From NCBI GenBank assembly GCA_000613465.1, contig BAJA01000047.1:1-37956 (forward strand): a DNA stretch of 37,956 nucleotides, in the 5' to 3' direction. Position numbers and translations under genes: made by a program. Source of the DNA: Bacteroides nordii WAL 11050 = JCM 12987 (GTDB lineage: Bacteria; Bacteroidota; Bacteroidia; Bacteroidales; Bacteroidaceae). Positions 1 through 10,000 of this stretch are shown piece by piece. Below the pieces are notes generated by a model. The model made no database searches. It was not told the origin of the DNA and saw only the letters and a program-made list of their open reading frames with translations. Position 1 is the stretch's first letter, and every line of letters begins with the position of its first letter.

Positions 1-24
1 TTTGATTCAACCCTGCAAAAATAG

Positions 25-66
25 AAAAAAGCCGGGCAACCGCATAGGGATTGCCCGACTTTTTTG
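25..66. terminator. Bidirectional rho-independent terminator
   Basis: A 9-bp stem (GCCGGGCAA at 31-39 with TTGCCCGAC at 51-59, one G-T pair) is flanked by an A-run on the left and a T-run on the right. It can therefore terminate transcription from either strand. It lies directly downstream of the minus-strand accessory genes. Confidence 0.75.
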
Positions 67-98
67 AGAGGAAGTATTCAGGTGTGGGGTGTGGCAGG

Positions 99-311
99 TC
101 ATTCCACCGGCTCGCCGCCATAGCGAAGGCAGCAGATTTCCTTGTGGATTTCACACATGATATGCAGCTGCATCCGCTTGCTGATATGGCGGCTTTGGGA
201 ACGCATGAACAGACGGTTTTCTATCAGGCTGCAAAACTTCGTGCCCTCCCTGCTTACAATGCAGACAATCTGATTTTCAAGGAAAAAATCCCTGTCGGTG
301 GAATACTCCAC
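99..311 (-). CDS. Small conserved ICE-associated protein, unknown function
   Basis: This 70-residue minus-strand ORF begins at a GTG. It sits between the terminator after the ParB gene and the terminator at 25-66, which supports an expressed unit. The frame stays open upstream of the GTG for more than 200 bases without an ATG, so the true start is uncertain and may be a rarer codon. The product is basic, cysteine-containing and soluble-looking (for example LRYGGEPVE at the C-terminus). I do not recognise a domain. The overlapping plus-strand frames look like shadows. Confidence 0.45.
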   Translation of the reverse strand: MEYSTDRDFFLENQIVCIVSREGTKFCSLIENRLFMRSQSRHISKRMQLHIMCEIHKEICCLRYGGEPVE

Positions 312-416
312 GTCCGGAACATTCTTATATATTTCATTCGCTGATATTTTAAAAGGTTTTACGGTGGCGATGTGGGTGGGGTCGTCCGGCCCTGCCCTCT
401 GTTCTCTTGGGGCGGT

Positions 417-449
417 GAAAAAGATGTGCCGGATGTTGTTTCCGGCACA
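417..449 (-). terminator. Rho-independent terminator after the ParB-domain gene
   Basis: A perfect 9-bp stem (TGTGCCGGA with TCCGGCACA, at 425-433 and 441-449) with a 7-base loop is followed on the minus strand by TCTTTTT. It begins about 17 bases past the stop of the ParB-domain gene. Confidence 0.75.
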
Positions 450-465
450 TGCTTTCCGCTTGGTG

Positions 466-2400
466 TCAGGCGGCTTTTCCGCTTTCGGGCTTCTCTGTTT
501 TCGGGGCGGTGGTCTTCTTTTCCGTCTTTTCTGCCGTCTGCTGTTTTTCGGCTTCCCTGGCAGCTTTCTTTTCCGCTTTCTTCATTTCCTTTATCCTTTC
601 CTCCAAACGTTCATGCCGTTTCTGATATTCTTCCTCGTGGGTGGCTTTGACAAGTCCGTATTGGTCGGGGAAGTGCATGTTTGCGAAGTCCCTCAGCAGC
701 TTGGATGCGTTGTTGTCTCCGTGGCCGTTCTCACAAAGGAAGTGGCTGATGAAGTCCCGTTTGATTACCGTTTTTTGTGCGTCCGTCAGTTTGGCAACGA
801 TTTTCATCCGCTGTTTCTCGTCCAATGCGAAAGGCTGGTCCTTGATGCCGAAAAGCGGGAAATGTCTCCTTTGAAGTTGGGCAAGCATGGCGAAATAAAC
901 CATACCGTCTTCGTACTGCGTGAACGGGCTTTCGGGATAGTCGTTCTCACGGACAATCTTTTTCGTATCGGCAACGGTCTTTTCGATGGAAAGCTGTTTG
1001 AAACGCTTGTCCCTTTCCTGCAATGTCCCGATAGTGACGGGGGCGGTTTCTTTCTTATTTATCTCCACGTAGCAGAGTTCGGGTTCCGTCTGCCCTACTT
1101 TCACGTAGGTCTTTATCCTGCCTTCCTCTTTCTTGCGGTTAAGTTCTTCCACCTTTCGGGCATATTCCTCGTTTCTGCGCTCAAATGTCTGCACCGCTTG
1201 TTCGTATTCTTTCGGCTGGGTATATTGCTCTTTCTTAGGTGCTTCGGGGGCTTTGGGGAATTCCCTAGCCGATACGTTGTAGTCGAGTTCCTTGATTTCA
1301 TGCCCTTTCCTGTCCAACTTTTGGAGTGCCGTTTCGTTACGGCTTCCGTAATAGGGGCGTGCAATAACCAGCTTCGGATCGGATTTCAAAAGTTTCTCCG
1401 TCTCTTTTGCCACATGGGCTGCGTTCTTGGCTTCCAGACATTTGCGGTTGGTGCAGTGTCCGCACCCGTTATGCTCGGCAAAAAGGTTGTAATTGGCTGC
1501 GTTGTGTACGCATGTATTGCATTCCGTCTTGTCGAACTTGTATTGCCCAAGGTCGGTGGTATAGTATTTTTCAAAGTACCTTTTGAAGAGGTTCAATGTA
1601 TATCCCGTCCAATCCTCACCGTTCCCCTCTTTGAGGTGCTTCTCGTACACGTCCTTTTGTATATCGGGCTCATAGGTGCTTATCTCCTCGGCTACGCTGA
1701 CGGTGATTGTTTCATTGTCCAACAGTTCACCGATAGGCGCATAGAGTTCGTTCAGTTTCAATCGGGTATAGATATATTTCTCGCTCCGTCCGAAACGGGC
1801 GGTCAGTGAATACATGTCATATCTGCCCTTTTCAAGCAACCGCTTGAACGCTTTTGCTTCTTCAGTGGGGCGTACCTGCTCACGCTGCAAGTTCTCGCTT
1901 AACGACATGTCTTCCGCTTCATCGTCCGTCACATTGTTATATATGGTTGCCTTTATGGTCTTTGCTCCTGCAAGCAATGAGGCACGGTAACGGCGTTCAC
2001 CGTATATGATTTCATAACCGCCTTCCGTGCGTGGGCGTACTGCAATGGCCTGCAAGATTCCCACTTCCCGAATGCTTTCCGCAAGTTCCTGCAATGATGC
2101 GTCATTGAACGTCTTGCGGTGGTTGTCCGTGCTTGGGTGTACGGTGGTGATGTCAAGGTCTGTTTCGGCTGTGGCCGTTGCAAGCGGTGTCTTGAACGTG
2201 GCCTGCTGCGGTGCTTCTTCCGTAACGGTGGGAACGGTTGCCGTTTCGGGTGCTTCTGTCACTTCGGTAGCCGTGGGCACGTCCTGCGGTGTGAGTAGTG
2301 TAATCGGTTTCGGGATGATTGCCAAAGCGGTCACCTTTACTGCATTTTCTTTCTCTGATTTCTGTACGCTGTTCGTCTGTACTTTCTTGTTCGTTTTCAT
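466..2400 (-). CDS. ParB/RepB/Spo0J-family N-terminal domain protein
   Basis: A 644-residue protein with a low-complexity N-terminal linker (about residues 1-80, rich in T, A, E and P). The ParB nuclease/CTPase-like domain follows (about 80-200), including GILQAIAVRPR, YGERRYRASLLAG and SLSENLQREQVRPTEEAKAF, which are the ParB box I, box II and helical signatures. A ParB-type HTH region comes next (RFGRSEKYIYTRLKL). The middle part holds a Cys-rich stretch (CNTCVHNA, then CGHCTNRKC) that could bind metal. The C-terminus is a highly charged K/E-rich coiled coil. The ATG at 2400 is preferred over the longer ORF because the domain order starts there. Large ParB-like proteins of this kind are common in Bacteroidales ICEs; a segregation or regulatory role is inference. 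No ParA is visible in the window. Confidence 0.85.
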   Translation of the reverse strand: MKTNKKVQTNSVQKSEKENAVKVTALAIIPKPITLLTPQDVPTATEVTEAPETATVPTVTEEAPQQATFKTPLATATAETDLDITTVHPSTDNHRKTFNDASLQELAESIREVGILQAIAVRPRTEGGYEIIYGERRYRASLLAGAKTIKATIYNNVTDDEAEDMSLSENLQREQVRPTEEAKAFKRLLEKGRYDMYSLTARFGRSEKYIYTRLKLNELYAPIGELLDNETITVSVAEEISTYEPDIQKDVYEKHLKEGNGEDWTGYTLNLFKRYFEKYYTTDLGQYKFDKTECNTCVHNAANYNLFAEHNGCGHCTNRKCLEAKNAAHVAKETEKLLKSDPKLVIARPYYGSRNETALQKLDRKGHEIKELDYNVSAREFPKAPEAPKKEQYTQPKEYEQAVQTFERRNEEYARKVEELNRKKEEGRIKTYVKVGQTEPELCYVEINKKETAPVTIGTLQERDKRFKQLSIEKTVADTKKIVRENDYPESPFTQYEDGMVYFAMLAQLQRRHFPLFGIKDQPFALDEKQRMKIVAKLTDAQKTVIKRDFISHFLCENGHGDNNASKLLRDFANMHFPDQYGLVKATHEEEYQKRHERLEERIKEMKKAEKKAAREAEKQQTAEKTEKKTTAPKTEKPESGKAA

Positions 2401-2425
2401 AATGATAAGTTTTAAATGTTGATAA

Positions 2426-3014
2426 TTAATTGAATGGTTTTCCGTCTGAAAGGTATTCCCAACCGTTGGCGTTGCTTTCTTCCGTGAAGTATTCCAAAGT
2501 CCGGGTGCTTTCCATATCATCCCGACAAGCACGGAAAAAACTGTCGAGACATTCGTTCATAAGGCTGTCAAACGTGATATTTTCGGTGGGGGATTTCAAG
2601 AACTGATAAATCGGATCAAGAATACGGTTATCTATATAAAAGCCCGTAAGGACAACAGGCATCTACAAATATCCTGCTTTTTCGTCCTTTCGTCCCTTTC
2701 CAAAAATATTTTGGCGTGTACAGGTCGTTCCAATGGTTGTTCATCAGGTAGGTTGCCAACCGCCAACCGCTTAGGCTGTCTATGCAGTCTTCCTGCCTGC
2801 TCCGGTAATCATAGCTATAATTACATGCGTCATATCTCCAATTACGGCACACAATGCCGAAGCGTTCACAAAAGGTGTCAAGGGTCTGGCGGTTCTCGTT
2901 CGTCCAACCGTAAAAGTATCCATTGCATAACCACTGGTTATACGCCTTTTCTTTGGCTTCCTCGGATAACTCGGTTATCCGATAGAGGGTGTATGTTCTT
3001 GTTTCTGTTCTCAT
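2426..3014 (-). pseudogene. Antirestriction-like ICE protein, split by a frameshift
   Basis: Two minus-strand frames read as one protein. The N-terminal part (from the ATG at 3014) starts MRTETRTYTLYRITELSEEA and runs to about 2650, ending in the motif DACC. The C-terminal part (LTGFYIDNRILDPIYQFL onward, to 2426) continues in the next frame. Related small acidic Bacteroidales ICE proteins have these parts continuous. The phase change needs either one inserted base or two lost bases near 2647-2655. The family is aromatic and acidic, and I label it antirestriction-like from memory of its usual neighbours rather than from a catalytic motif. If the frameshift is real the gene is probably inactive. 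Confidence 0.6.
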
Positions 3015-3078
3015 GTCGTTACTTTTTTATGGGTTCATTGATAGGTGGGCGGATTGTTCCGCCCTGCCGTTCATGCTG

Positions 3079-3348
3079 TCATACACGGATGCACGTGGCG
3101 AGTGCTTCCCTTACTTTCGTTTCCTGCTTCTTGGAATATATCCACCCTGCACGCCTTTCGCCCTTATAGGTGAGGTTCGCACGGAACAGACCGTTCAAGT
3201 CTTTCAGAATGTCCTTTATCGGCCTGGTGTCACCGAATACGGCAATCGCCTTCTCGCTGTATTCCACGATTTCAAGACTGAGGGTTGAAAGGTCTGCGGT
3301 TGCTGTGGATTGTTCTGCCATATCGCTGTTTCTCTGCGGTGCTTTCAT
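3079..3348 (-). CDS. Small conserved ICE accessory protein
   Basis: An 89-residue protein starting at the ATG at 3348. The middle (SLEIVEYSEKAIAVFGDTRP, then IKDILKDLNGLFRANL) is a mixed alpha/beta segment. The C-terminus carries GWIYSKKQETKVREAL, a pattern seen repeatedly in small proteins of Bacteroidales mobile elements. No transmembrane segment or signal peptide is visible. It lies between the antirestriction-like gene and the 231-residue gene, all on the minus strand, so co-transcription is likely. Function unknown. Confidence 0.65.
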   Translation of the reverse strand: MKAPQRNSDMAEQSTATADLSTLSLEIVEYSEKAIAVFGDTRPIKDILKDLNGLFRANLTYKGERRAGWIYSKKQETKVREALATCIRV

Positions 3349-3389
3349 ACAAAGGTTGGCTTCATCCCCTGCGGTGTGCGCATACCGTT

Positions 3390-4085
3390 CTATGAATTTT
3401 TCAAGGTCGTGGATAGCTCTTTCTCAACCGTCCAACCGCTGTACTTGTTCCTGCCCAGATACATACCGTCTCCCATGCTGTAATTTTCACGGTGTTCGTA
3501 ATCTGCGTTATATTCCGCCAAATAGGCTGTTCCCTCAAAATTGGCGGCATGCTTGCGCATTTCTGAAAAGAGGTTGCGTGTATGTTTGGAAAAGCCTAAA
3601 ATGACGGTTCTTGCTATACTGTAGTCGTAATAGTCCGTATAGCTGTCGCACTCGTTTACCCGTAACGTGCCGATAATGACCGCCTTTGCATCCGTCGGGA
3701 CAAGGGGGCGCAAACGCTCCGCACCGATTTTGGCGATACGTCCGTATTCCTCTCTTGTTTCCTTCGCTTTCTTTTCTTCTTCGGCTTTCTTCTCTTTTGC
3801 CTTGGTGAGTAAAGCGGCTGTTTCCAACGGATCTAAAAACCTGGGGTTCGCATCATCGTAATAGATTCCTATTCCGAATTTTTCCGATAACGGCCGGATA
3901 AGGTCGGATGTATGAAACTCGTGTGTCCGCAAATTGACAAGATGATAGGTTATTCCCCACCCGTTGCGGCTTACTTCATACACAACATAGCTGTAGCCTT
4001 CCAATACTACCACTTGATTGACTGAAACGGTCTGAACGTCTCTGTCATAACTTCTGTTAGCTCCCAATAAATGTACTTTGTTCAT
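3390..4085 (-). CDS. Conserved ICE accessory protein, 231 residues
   Basis: This soluble protein begins MNKVHLLGANRSYDRDVQ at 4085. Its N-terminal half looks like a beta-rich domain (VVLEGYSYVVYEV, WGITYHLVNL). A charged coiled-coil linker rich in K and E follows at about residues 95-118. The C-terminal domain contains AKAVIIGTLRVNECDSYTDY and an aromatic tail (YSGWTVEKELSTTLKN). Nothing catalytic is recognisable. It is the second gene of the minus-strand series reading from the 4.4 kb junction and has the same coding style as the ParB gene. Proteins of this type occur in the accessory part of Bacteroidales conjugative elements; the role is unknown. Confidence 0.7.
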   Translation of the reverse strand: MNKVHLLGANRSYDRDVQTVSVNQVVVLEGYSYVVYEVSRNGWGITYHLVNLRTHEFHTSDLIRPLSEKFGIGIYYDDANPRFLDPLETAALLTKAKEKKAEEEKKAKETREEYGRIAKIGAERLRPLVPTDAKAVIIGTLRVNECDSYTDYYDYSIARTVILGFSKHTRNLFSEMRKHAANFEGTAYLAEYNADYEHRENYSMGDGMYLGRNKYSGWTVEKELSTTLKNS

Positions 4086-4117
4086 AATGATTTGATTTTA
4101 AAATGATTTATATTCTG

Positions 4118-4372
4118 TCAGAGTATCACGCAAAGAACAAGGATGAAAAGAGCGGGCACGCAAAGGATACGCCACACGGCACGGATGAGGAAAACCACCA
4201 CCGCCAAAACTGCCGACATGGGCAGCATACCACCCAAAAAGGCACATACGAAACGCACCGCCACATAGACCACGAAACCGACCGGCGACCACTTCACCAA
4301 ATTTTTAATGCCGGTTGGAGCGGAGCCGAAGCCTCGTTTCAAATCCTGCTGTATTTCAATTCTCTTTTTCAT
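4118..4372 (-). CDS. Small two-helix membrane protein
   Basis: An 84-residue protein starting MKKRIEIQQDLKRGFGSAP at the ATG at 4372. The ORF remains open upstream to 4684, but that stretch is Pro/Cys-rich and covers the inverted repeat, so the internal ATG is preferred. Two or three hydrophobic segments follow (VGFVVYVAVRFVCAFLGG, then MLPMSAVLAVVVFLI and a C-terminal ILCVPALFILVLCVIL). It is probably an inner-membrane protein and the first gene of the minus-strand accessory set. Function unknown. Confidence 0.6.
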   Translation of the reverse strand: MKKRIEIQQDLKRGFGSAPTGIKNLVKWSPVGFVVYVAVRFVCAFLGGMLPMSAVLAVVVFLIRAVWRILCVPALFILVLCVIL

Positions 4373-4460
4373 AACATTGACTTTTTTTTTATGCCTTGTC
4401 GGTGGCTTCACCTTGCTCGTTTCAGGGGGCAGATACGGACGGGGAGAAAATATGCAAGGC

Positions 4461-4517
4461 TTTTGGTGAAAAATTTTCAACCGCCCGGCTGGACGGATTG
4501 AAAAATTTTCGCCAAAA
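4461..4517. repeat. Long imperfect inverted repeat
   Basis: Two 20-base arms (4461-4480 and 4498-4517) are inverted complements at 18 of 20 positions, with a GC-rich 17-base spacer. The arms contain AAAAATTTT-like centres. There is no T-tail. It sits upstream of the first minus-strand accessory gene, within a GC-rich block (to about 4600) that contrasts with the AT-rich DNA after it. It could be an operator, a processing site or a transfer-related structure. Confidence 0.6.
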
Positions 4518-4927
4518 CCCGCAGGGCGCGAAGCGGCCTTGCAGATTTTTAGGGGCCCCGTCCGTAGCTTCGCATCCTGAACCCGGCAAGGTGGAGCTAC
4601 TGACGGGATAAATAAAAACGGGAAAATCGTTATATGGGAAAAAGAGAATTGAAATGCGGCAGGATTCAAGGGCTGTTTAAACAAGCATAACTATCGTATT
4701 TATCACAGCTCAATATAATTTTTGGAAAATACATTTATTGTCAGAGTGAAACATATTAATAATTCTATGTTATAAGTTTAGCAGATATGGCTTTGGTAAT
4801 AAATTGTTAAATAAAGCCATCGCAATACGCAATAGTATTATTTTTAAGGTTAAATAATGTGTGAACATATACTGTATGAATATTAAAATAATTCATATAA
4901 AGTAGATAAATTCTTTTGTATTTTAGT

Positions 4928-4935
4928 TACTTTTG
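4928..4935 (+). promoter_or_regulatory. Bacteroides -7 box before the PUL regulator
   Basis: TACTTTTG matches the Bacteroides sigma consensus TAnnTTTG and lies 45 bases before the ATG at 4981. No good TTTG is found at the expected distance upstream, so only the -7 element is supported. Confidence 0.45.
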
Positions 4936-4980
4936 CGTAAAGACTTTCAAATATGAAGTTTTTGATTGATATGTTAAGCT

Positions 4981-6639
4981 ATGAAAAGTATAGTTGTATT
5001 TTGGTGTTTTTGTATCGTTGGCATATGTTATGTTTATGCTATAGACAGCAACCGAGTCGATTCTTTATTGCTGAAATTAGATCAGTCAATAAAGGAACGC
5101 CCTATATATATGGAACAAAAAGAGTTGAGATTGGCAAAACTGAAAAATCAGTTGCTTCAGTCCATATCAGAGGAAGAACATTTTGCCATTCTTAGTGCGT
5201 TATTGGATGAATATCGTTCATTCAATACGGATTCTGCATTTTATGTTGCCGAGGAGAGGGAACAGATAGCTATGCGTCTTGGAAACCGAGAATATATAGA
5301 TAATGCCCGTATGAATAAAGCTGATGTCTTAGGAATGGCAGGCATGTATAAGGAAGCAATGGATTTGATGCGAAATATTCATATTGAACGGTTGTCGAAA
5401 AACCTCCGTCCCTATTATTATCATATCTATCGCACAATCTATGGACTTATGGCTGACTATGCAATTACAAAGTATGAAAGAAAACTTTATACGGAACTTA
5501 CGGACAAATATCGTGATTCATTGCTACTGGTCAATAAGGATAACCTTTTGATACATACCTTAGTTCAGTCCGACCAATATAATGTACGCAACGAATACGA
5601 TAAAGCCATTTGCTTACTGACAGATTATTTAGCCCAGCAGAAGGAATATGAACATAATGTTGCAATTTGCGCCTATACTTTATCAGAGTCCTATCGTCTG
5701 AAAGGGGATAAAGAAAAAGAAAAAGAATTTCTGATTGTTTCTGCCATAGCAGATATGAAAACTGCTGTCCGGGAATACATCTCTTTGCGTAAGCTGGCTA
5801 TATTGCTTTATCAAGAGGGGGATATTGAGCGTGCTTATTCTTATGTAAAGATATGCATGGAAGATGCCGCAGTTTGTAATGCTCGGTTGCGCAAATTGGA
5901 GATTCTGGAGATATTTCCAATCATCAACGATGCTTACCAACAAAAGACGGAAAAACAGCAGGAACAAATGAAATGGGCATTGGTATCTATCAGCATGCTT
6001 TCATTTTTTCTGTTGCTTGCCATATTTTATGTATATAAACAAATGAAGAAGCTGGCTGTCGCTCGCAAGGAAGTAATTGATAGCAATAAACGGTTGAAAG
6101 AACTGAATGAAGAACTTCATCTTTCGATGCACAAGCTTAAGGAGGCTAACCACAGTATTGCTGAGAATTCTTATCTGAAGGAGGAGTATATTGGTCGATA
6201 TATGGATCAATGTTCGGTATATTTGGAGAAGATGGACAATTACCGCCGGTCATTAGGTAAGATTGCTGCTACTGGGAATGTGGAAGAACTCTACAAGAAC
6301 ATCAAGTCTTCCAAATTTATAGAGGTGGAATTGAAGGAATTCTATACGAACTTTGACAATACTTTCCTGCAAATGTTCCCTACTTTTGTGGAGGATTTCA
6401 ATGCCTTGCTTACCAATGATGAGCGAATATCTTTGAAAACTGGTGAACGGATGAATACAGAGTTACGCATCTTTGCACTGATACGCTTGGGCATTAGTGA
6501 CAGCGTGAAGATTGCTCAGTTTCTACGCTATTCTGTAACCACCATTTATAATTACCGTACGAAAGTTCGAAATAAAGCCGCTGGTGACCGTAACCTACTA
6601 GAACAAGAGGTAATGAAAATTGGAAAATCAAAAGATTAA
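4981..6639 (+). CDS. DUF6377-type TPR/HTH membrane regulator of the PUL
   Basis: A 552-residue protein with an N-terminal signal segment (MKSIVVFWCFCIVGICYVYA). A helical, TPR-like periplasmic region spans about residues 25-325 (AGMYKEAMDLMRNI, RNEYDKAICLLTDYL, EGDIERAYSYVKICM). One transmembrane helix follows at about 333-353 (SISMLSFFLLLAIFYVY), then a coiled coil and a cytoplasmic C-terminal domain ending in a LuxR-like HTH (IRLGISDSVKIAQFLRYSVTTIYNYRTKVR). This architecture is that of the DUF6377 proteins often found beside Bacteroidetes PULs. It would sense a glycan breakdown product in the periplasm and control the downstream sus-type operon; the ligand is unknown. It is intact and reads toward susC, about 390 bases away. 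The ATG at 4981 is chosen because it begins the signal sequence. Confidence 0.8.
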   Translation: MKSIVVFWCFCIVGICYVYAIDSNRVDSLLLKLDQSIKERPIYMEQKELRLAKLKNQLLQSISEEEHFAILSALLDEYRSFNTDSAFYVAEEREQIAMRLGNREYIDNARMNKADVLGMAGMYKEAMDLMRNIHIERLSKNLRPYYYHIYRTIYGLMADYAITKYERKLYTELTDKYRDSLLLVNKDNLLIHTLVQSDQYNVRNEYDKAICLLTDYLAQQKEYEHNVAICAYTLSESYRLKGDKEKEKEFLIVSAIADMKTAVREYISLRKLAILLYQEGDIERAYSYVKICMEDAAVCNARLRKLEILEIFPIINDAYQQKTEKQQEQMKWALVSISMLSFFLLLAIFYVYKQMKKLAVARKEVIDSNKRLKELNEELHLSMHKLKEANHSIAENSYLKEEYIGRYMDQCSVYLEKMDNYRRSLGKIAATGNVEELYKNIKSSKFIEVELKEFYTNFDNTFLQMFPTFVEDFNALLTNDERISLKTGERMNTELRIFALIRLGISDSVKIAQFLRYSVTTIYNYRTKVRNKAAGDRNLLEQEVMKIGKSKD

Positions 6640-7031
6640 TAGAAGTTTACGATTCAGAATATTCTTATTTTACACTTATATTTTTACTACTTTTTTTAGT
6701 TTTACTATATTCTTTTATATTTCTAATATACAGTGATTTACGTGTTTTTTCATTGATATAAATCACTACTTTTTCACTCTTTGATTCATAATTAGTATTT
6801 CTTATCTGATATTTTTGCGTTGTCTCTTTTCCCAAGAAAGAGATAGTTTATAATTTATACTTTTTTATCAACTTTAAAATCTTATATTATGTATGCAAAA
6901 GAACAATTTAATTAGGAAACAAAGGGTAATAATTCGAATAGCCAACAAGTATCCAGACCCGCGATATGTCGTTCTGCTTAATAGGCTGTTATATTGTAAT
7001 CAATGACGTTAATCTTTTAATTTTAAAAACT
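6640..7031 (+). promoter_or_regulatory. PUL promoter and long leader before susC
   Basis: This 392-base AT-rich gap contains TATTTTTG at 6810-6817, matching the Bacteroides -7 consensus TAnnTTTG. A TTTG at 6780-6783 is present, but 26 bases away rather than about 19-21. Transcription from this box would leave a leader of roughly 200 bases. The leader contains a tiny frame, MYAKEQFN, at 6889-6915. It is the only candidate promoter region I see for the operon from susC onward. Confidence 0.45.
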
Positions 7032-10000
7032 ATGAAAGTAAAAACTACTATTCTGGCGCCACTATTTTTGTGGATAGGATTCTTTCCAGTTTATGCTGAT
7101 GAGTCTATAGCAGAAAGTATTATTGTCCAACAGCAAGTAAAAGGTATTCGAATTAGTGGAACCATACTTGATAAAGAGAAATCTCCACTTCCAGGTGTTA
7201 ATGTGACAGTCAAAAATGAGTCAGGAGGGGCTATAACTGATGTGGATGGTCACTTCTATATTGAGGTACCGAATAAACAGAGTGTATTAAATATAACTTA
7301 CATAGGTTTCAAGTCTAAAGAAATCGTGGTTGGAAATGAAATCAACTTCAATATTATACTAGAAGAAGATGTAGAAGCTTTGGATGAGGTTGTGGTAGTA
7401 GGTTATGGTAATCAAAAGAAACTTTCAGTTATTGGTTCGGTACAGACTATAGAACCTACCAAGTTGCAAGTCGGGTCCTCCCGTTCACTCAGTAACAATT
7501 TAGCCGGACAGTTAGCAGGTGTGATTGCAGTACAGCCATCTGGCGAACCCGGATATGATAACTCAAATTTCTGGATTCGAGGCATTGCTTCTTTCAGTGG
7601 AAATACTTCTCCATTAGTATTGGTAGATGGTGTAGAACGTAGCTTAAATGATCTTGATCCTGCTGAAATTGAATCTTTTTCTGTTTTGAAAGATGCTTCA
7701 GCCAGTGCTATGTATGGCGTACGTGGAGCGAATGGAGTCATTATTATCAATACAAAACGCGGAACTATAGCCGCTCCTTCTGTTAATGTACGTGTAGAGC
7801 AGTCCATTCAGGCTCCCACCAAACTTCCTGAGTTTATTGGAGCTGCTGAATATATGAGCCTGCTCAATACCTTGCAGAGCGACCCCTCGAAACGAATGTT
7901 TACCAAAGATCAGATTCTGAAAACATACTACGGTTATGATAAGGACTTATATCCGGATGTAGACTGGATTGACGCTATCACCAAAGATTATGCCAGCTCT
8001 ACGCGTGCCAACCTTACCGTAAGTGGCGGTACCGAGATTCTTCGATATTCTTTGACGGCATCTATGTATCACGAAAACGGAATTATGGCTGTTGACAAGA
8101 CATTGCCCTATGATACCTCAAGCAAGTTGAACCGCTATAATATACGTGCCAATGTGGACCTCGACTTGACTAAAACGACATTGGTCCGTTTCAATGTAGG
8201 CGGTTATCTGCAAAATCTGCGTAAAAGCCGTAGTGGTACAGACGAAGTGTTTAGTGCGGCTTTCGAGACTCCTCCTTTCGTGCATCCGGCAATCTACTCC
8301 GACGGCACCATCCCCGTAGCAAGTACCAATCGTAAGAATCCTTGGGCCATCAGCACACAGAACGGATATTATCATAGCGGACGAAGCAAACTCGAATCAC
8401 TTTTTTCCGTAGAACAGAACCTGAAAATGATTACTCCGGGACTGAAAGCGAAAGTGACATTTGCATTCGACACATATAGCGAAAACTTTGTGACACGCGG
8501 TAAAGAACCCGATTACTATAGTGTAGCCAAAAAACGTGATGACGAAGGTGAATTGGTACATAATATTCTAAAATACGGCAGTGAGTTTTTGGATCATTCC
8601 AGCAATGCCAATTATGGCAACCAAAGTGTGTATCTGGAAGCGGCAATCACATACAACCGTACTTTTGCCAACAAGCATGCGGTAGACGCGCTGTTCTTGT
8701 ACAACCAACGCAGTTATGACTGGGGAGATATCCAACCTAATCGTACGCAAGGTATCGCTGGCCGTCTGTCGTACACATATGACCGACGTTACATTTCAGA
8801 ATTTAACTTTGGCTACAACGGTTCGGAAAACTTTGCCAAAGGCAAGCGCTTCGGCTTTTTCCCTTCATTGGCATTGGGATGGCTGGTAAGTGAAGAACAT
8901 TTCATGGAACCTGTACGCGATACACTAAGCAAGTTGAAGCTTCGTGCTTCCATCGGTTCGGTAGGAAACGACAACATTGGTGGACGGCGTTTTGCTATAT
9001 CACTACAATCAATTCCAATGCAAACGGATACAACTGGGGATACACTGCCGATACCTATCGTCAAGGTGTGCAAGAAGGAGAAGTGGGTGTGGAAAACCTG
9101 ACATGGGAAAAAGCACTCAAGGCGAATGTAGGTTTGGAAATCGGACTTTGGGACGAATTGGACTTTCAAGTGGACCTCTTCAAAGAGCGGCGTACCAGCA
9201 TTTTTATGCAACGAGCCACTATCCCGACACAAGTAGGATTCATTAATAATCCGTATGCCAACTACGGAAAAGTCGACAACAAAGGTGTAGACCTCTCTTT
9301 GAATTACAATAAGCGCATCAATAAAGACTGGAATATCAGTCTTCGAGGAACCTTTACATATGCTAAGAATGAAATCATCGAGCGAGATGAACCCGAATCT
9401 GTCAAAGGTACTTATCGTTCCATTACCGGACAATCCATTAACACATTGTGGGGATTGCAGGCTGAAGGCCTTTTCACAGAAGACGATTTTGTTGATGGAA
9501 AACTGAAAGAGGGAATCCCTGTACCGCAATTAGGCGCGGATGTACGTCCGGGAGACATCAAATATCGCGACATGAACAACGATGGTTACATCACCAACGC
9601 CGATGAAGGCTACATCGGCAATACGACAGATCCACGCTTGGTATATGGTTTCGGCGGTAACCTGAACTTCCGTCAGTGGGATTTCAGTTTCTTCTTTCAA
9701 GGCACAGGAGATACATATCGCATCATTGGCGGTTCTGACAACTTCATTCCGGGCAGCGGGCAAGGTGTGCTTGGCAATGTCTATACCAACTACACCGACT
9801 GCTGGACAGCAGACAATCCGTCGCAAGATGTGTTCTGGCCGCGTCTGTCGGAATCGACCAATAATAACAATAACCGTGCTTCCACATTCTGGAAGAAAGA
9901 CATGAGCTTCCTCCGACTGAAAACAATAGAATTGGGTTATAGCCTTCCTCAGCGCATCACAAATAAAATCTGCGCCAAAAACATTCGTTTCTTTGCCAGT

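Larger units (their letters stand above)
4373..4980. other. Gene-free junction between accessory genes and PUL
   Basis: About 600 bases without a convincing gene. The left third is GC-rich and holds the inverted repeat at 4461-4517. The right two thirds are strongly AT-rich. Composition changes near 4600-4690, which may be the boundary between ICE accessory DNA and the PUL. A promoter-like box is noted separately near the right end. Confidence 0.5.

Noticed and set aside
298..1809. Long plus-strand ORF of 503 codons opposite the ParB-domain gene
   Set aside because: It is the complement of a clear ParB-family reading frame and its product is a low-complexity Phe/Leu/Cys-rich chain with no domain.
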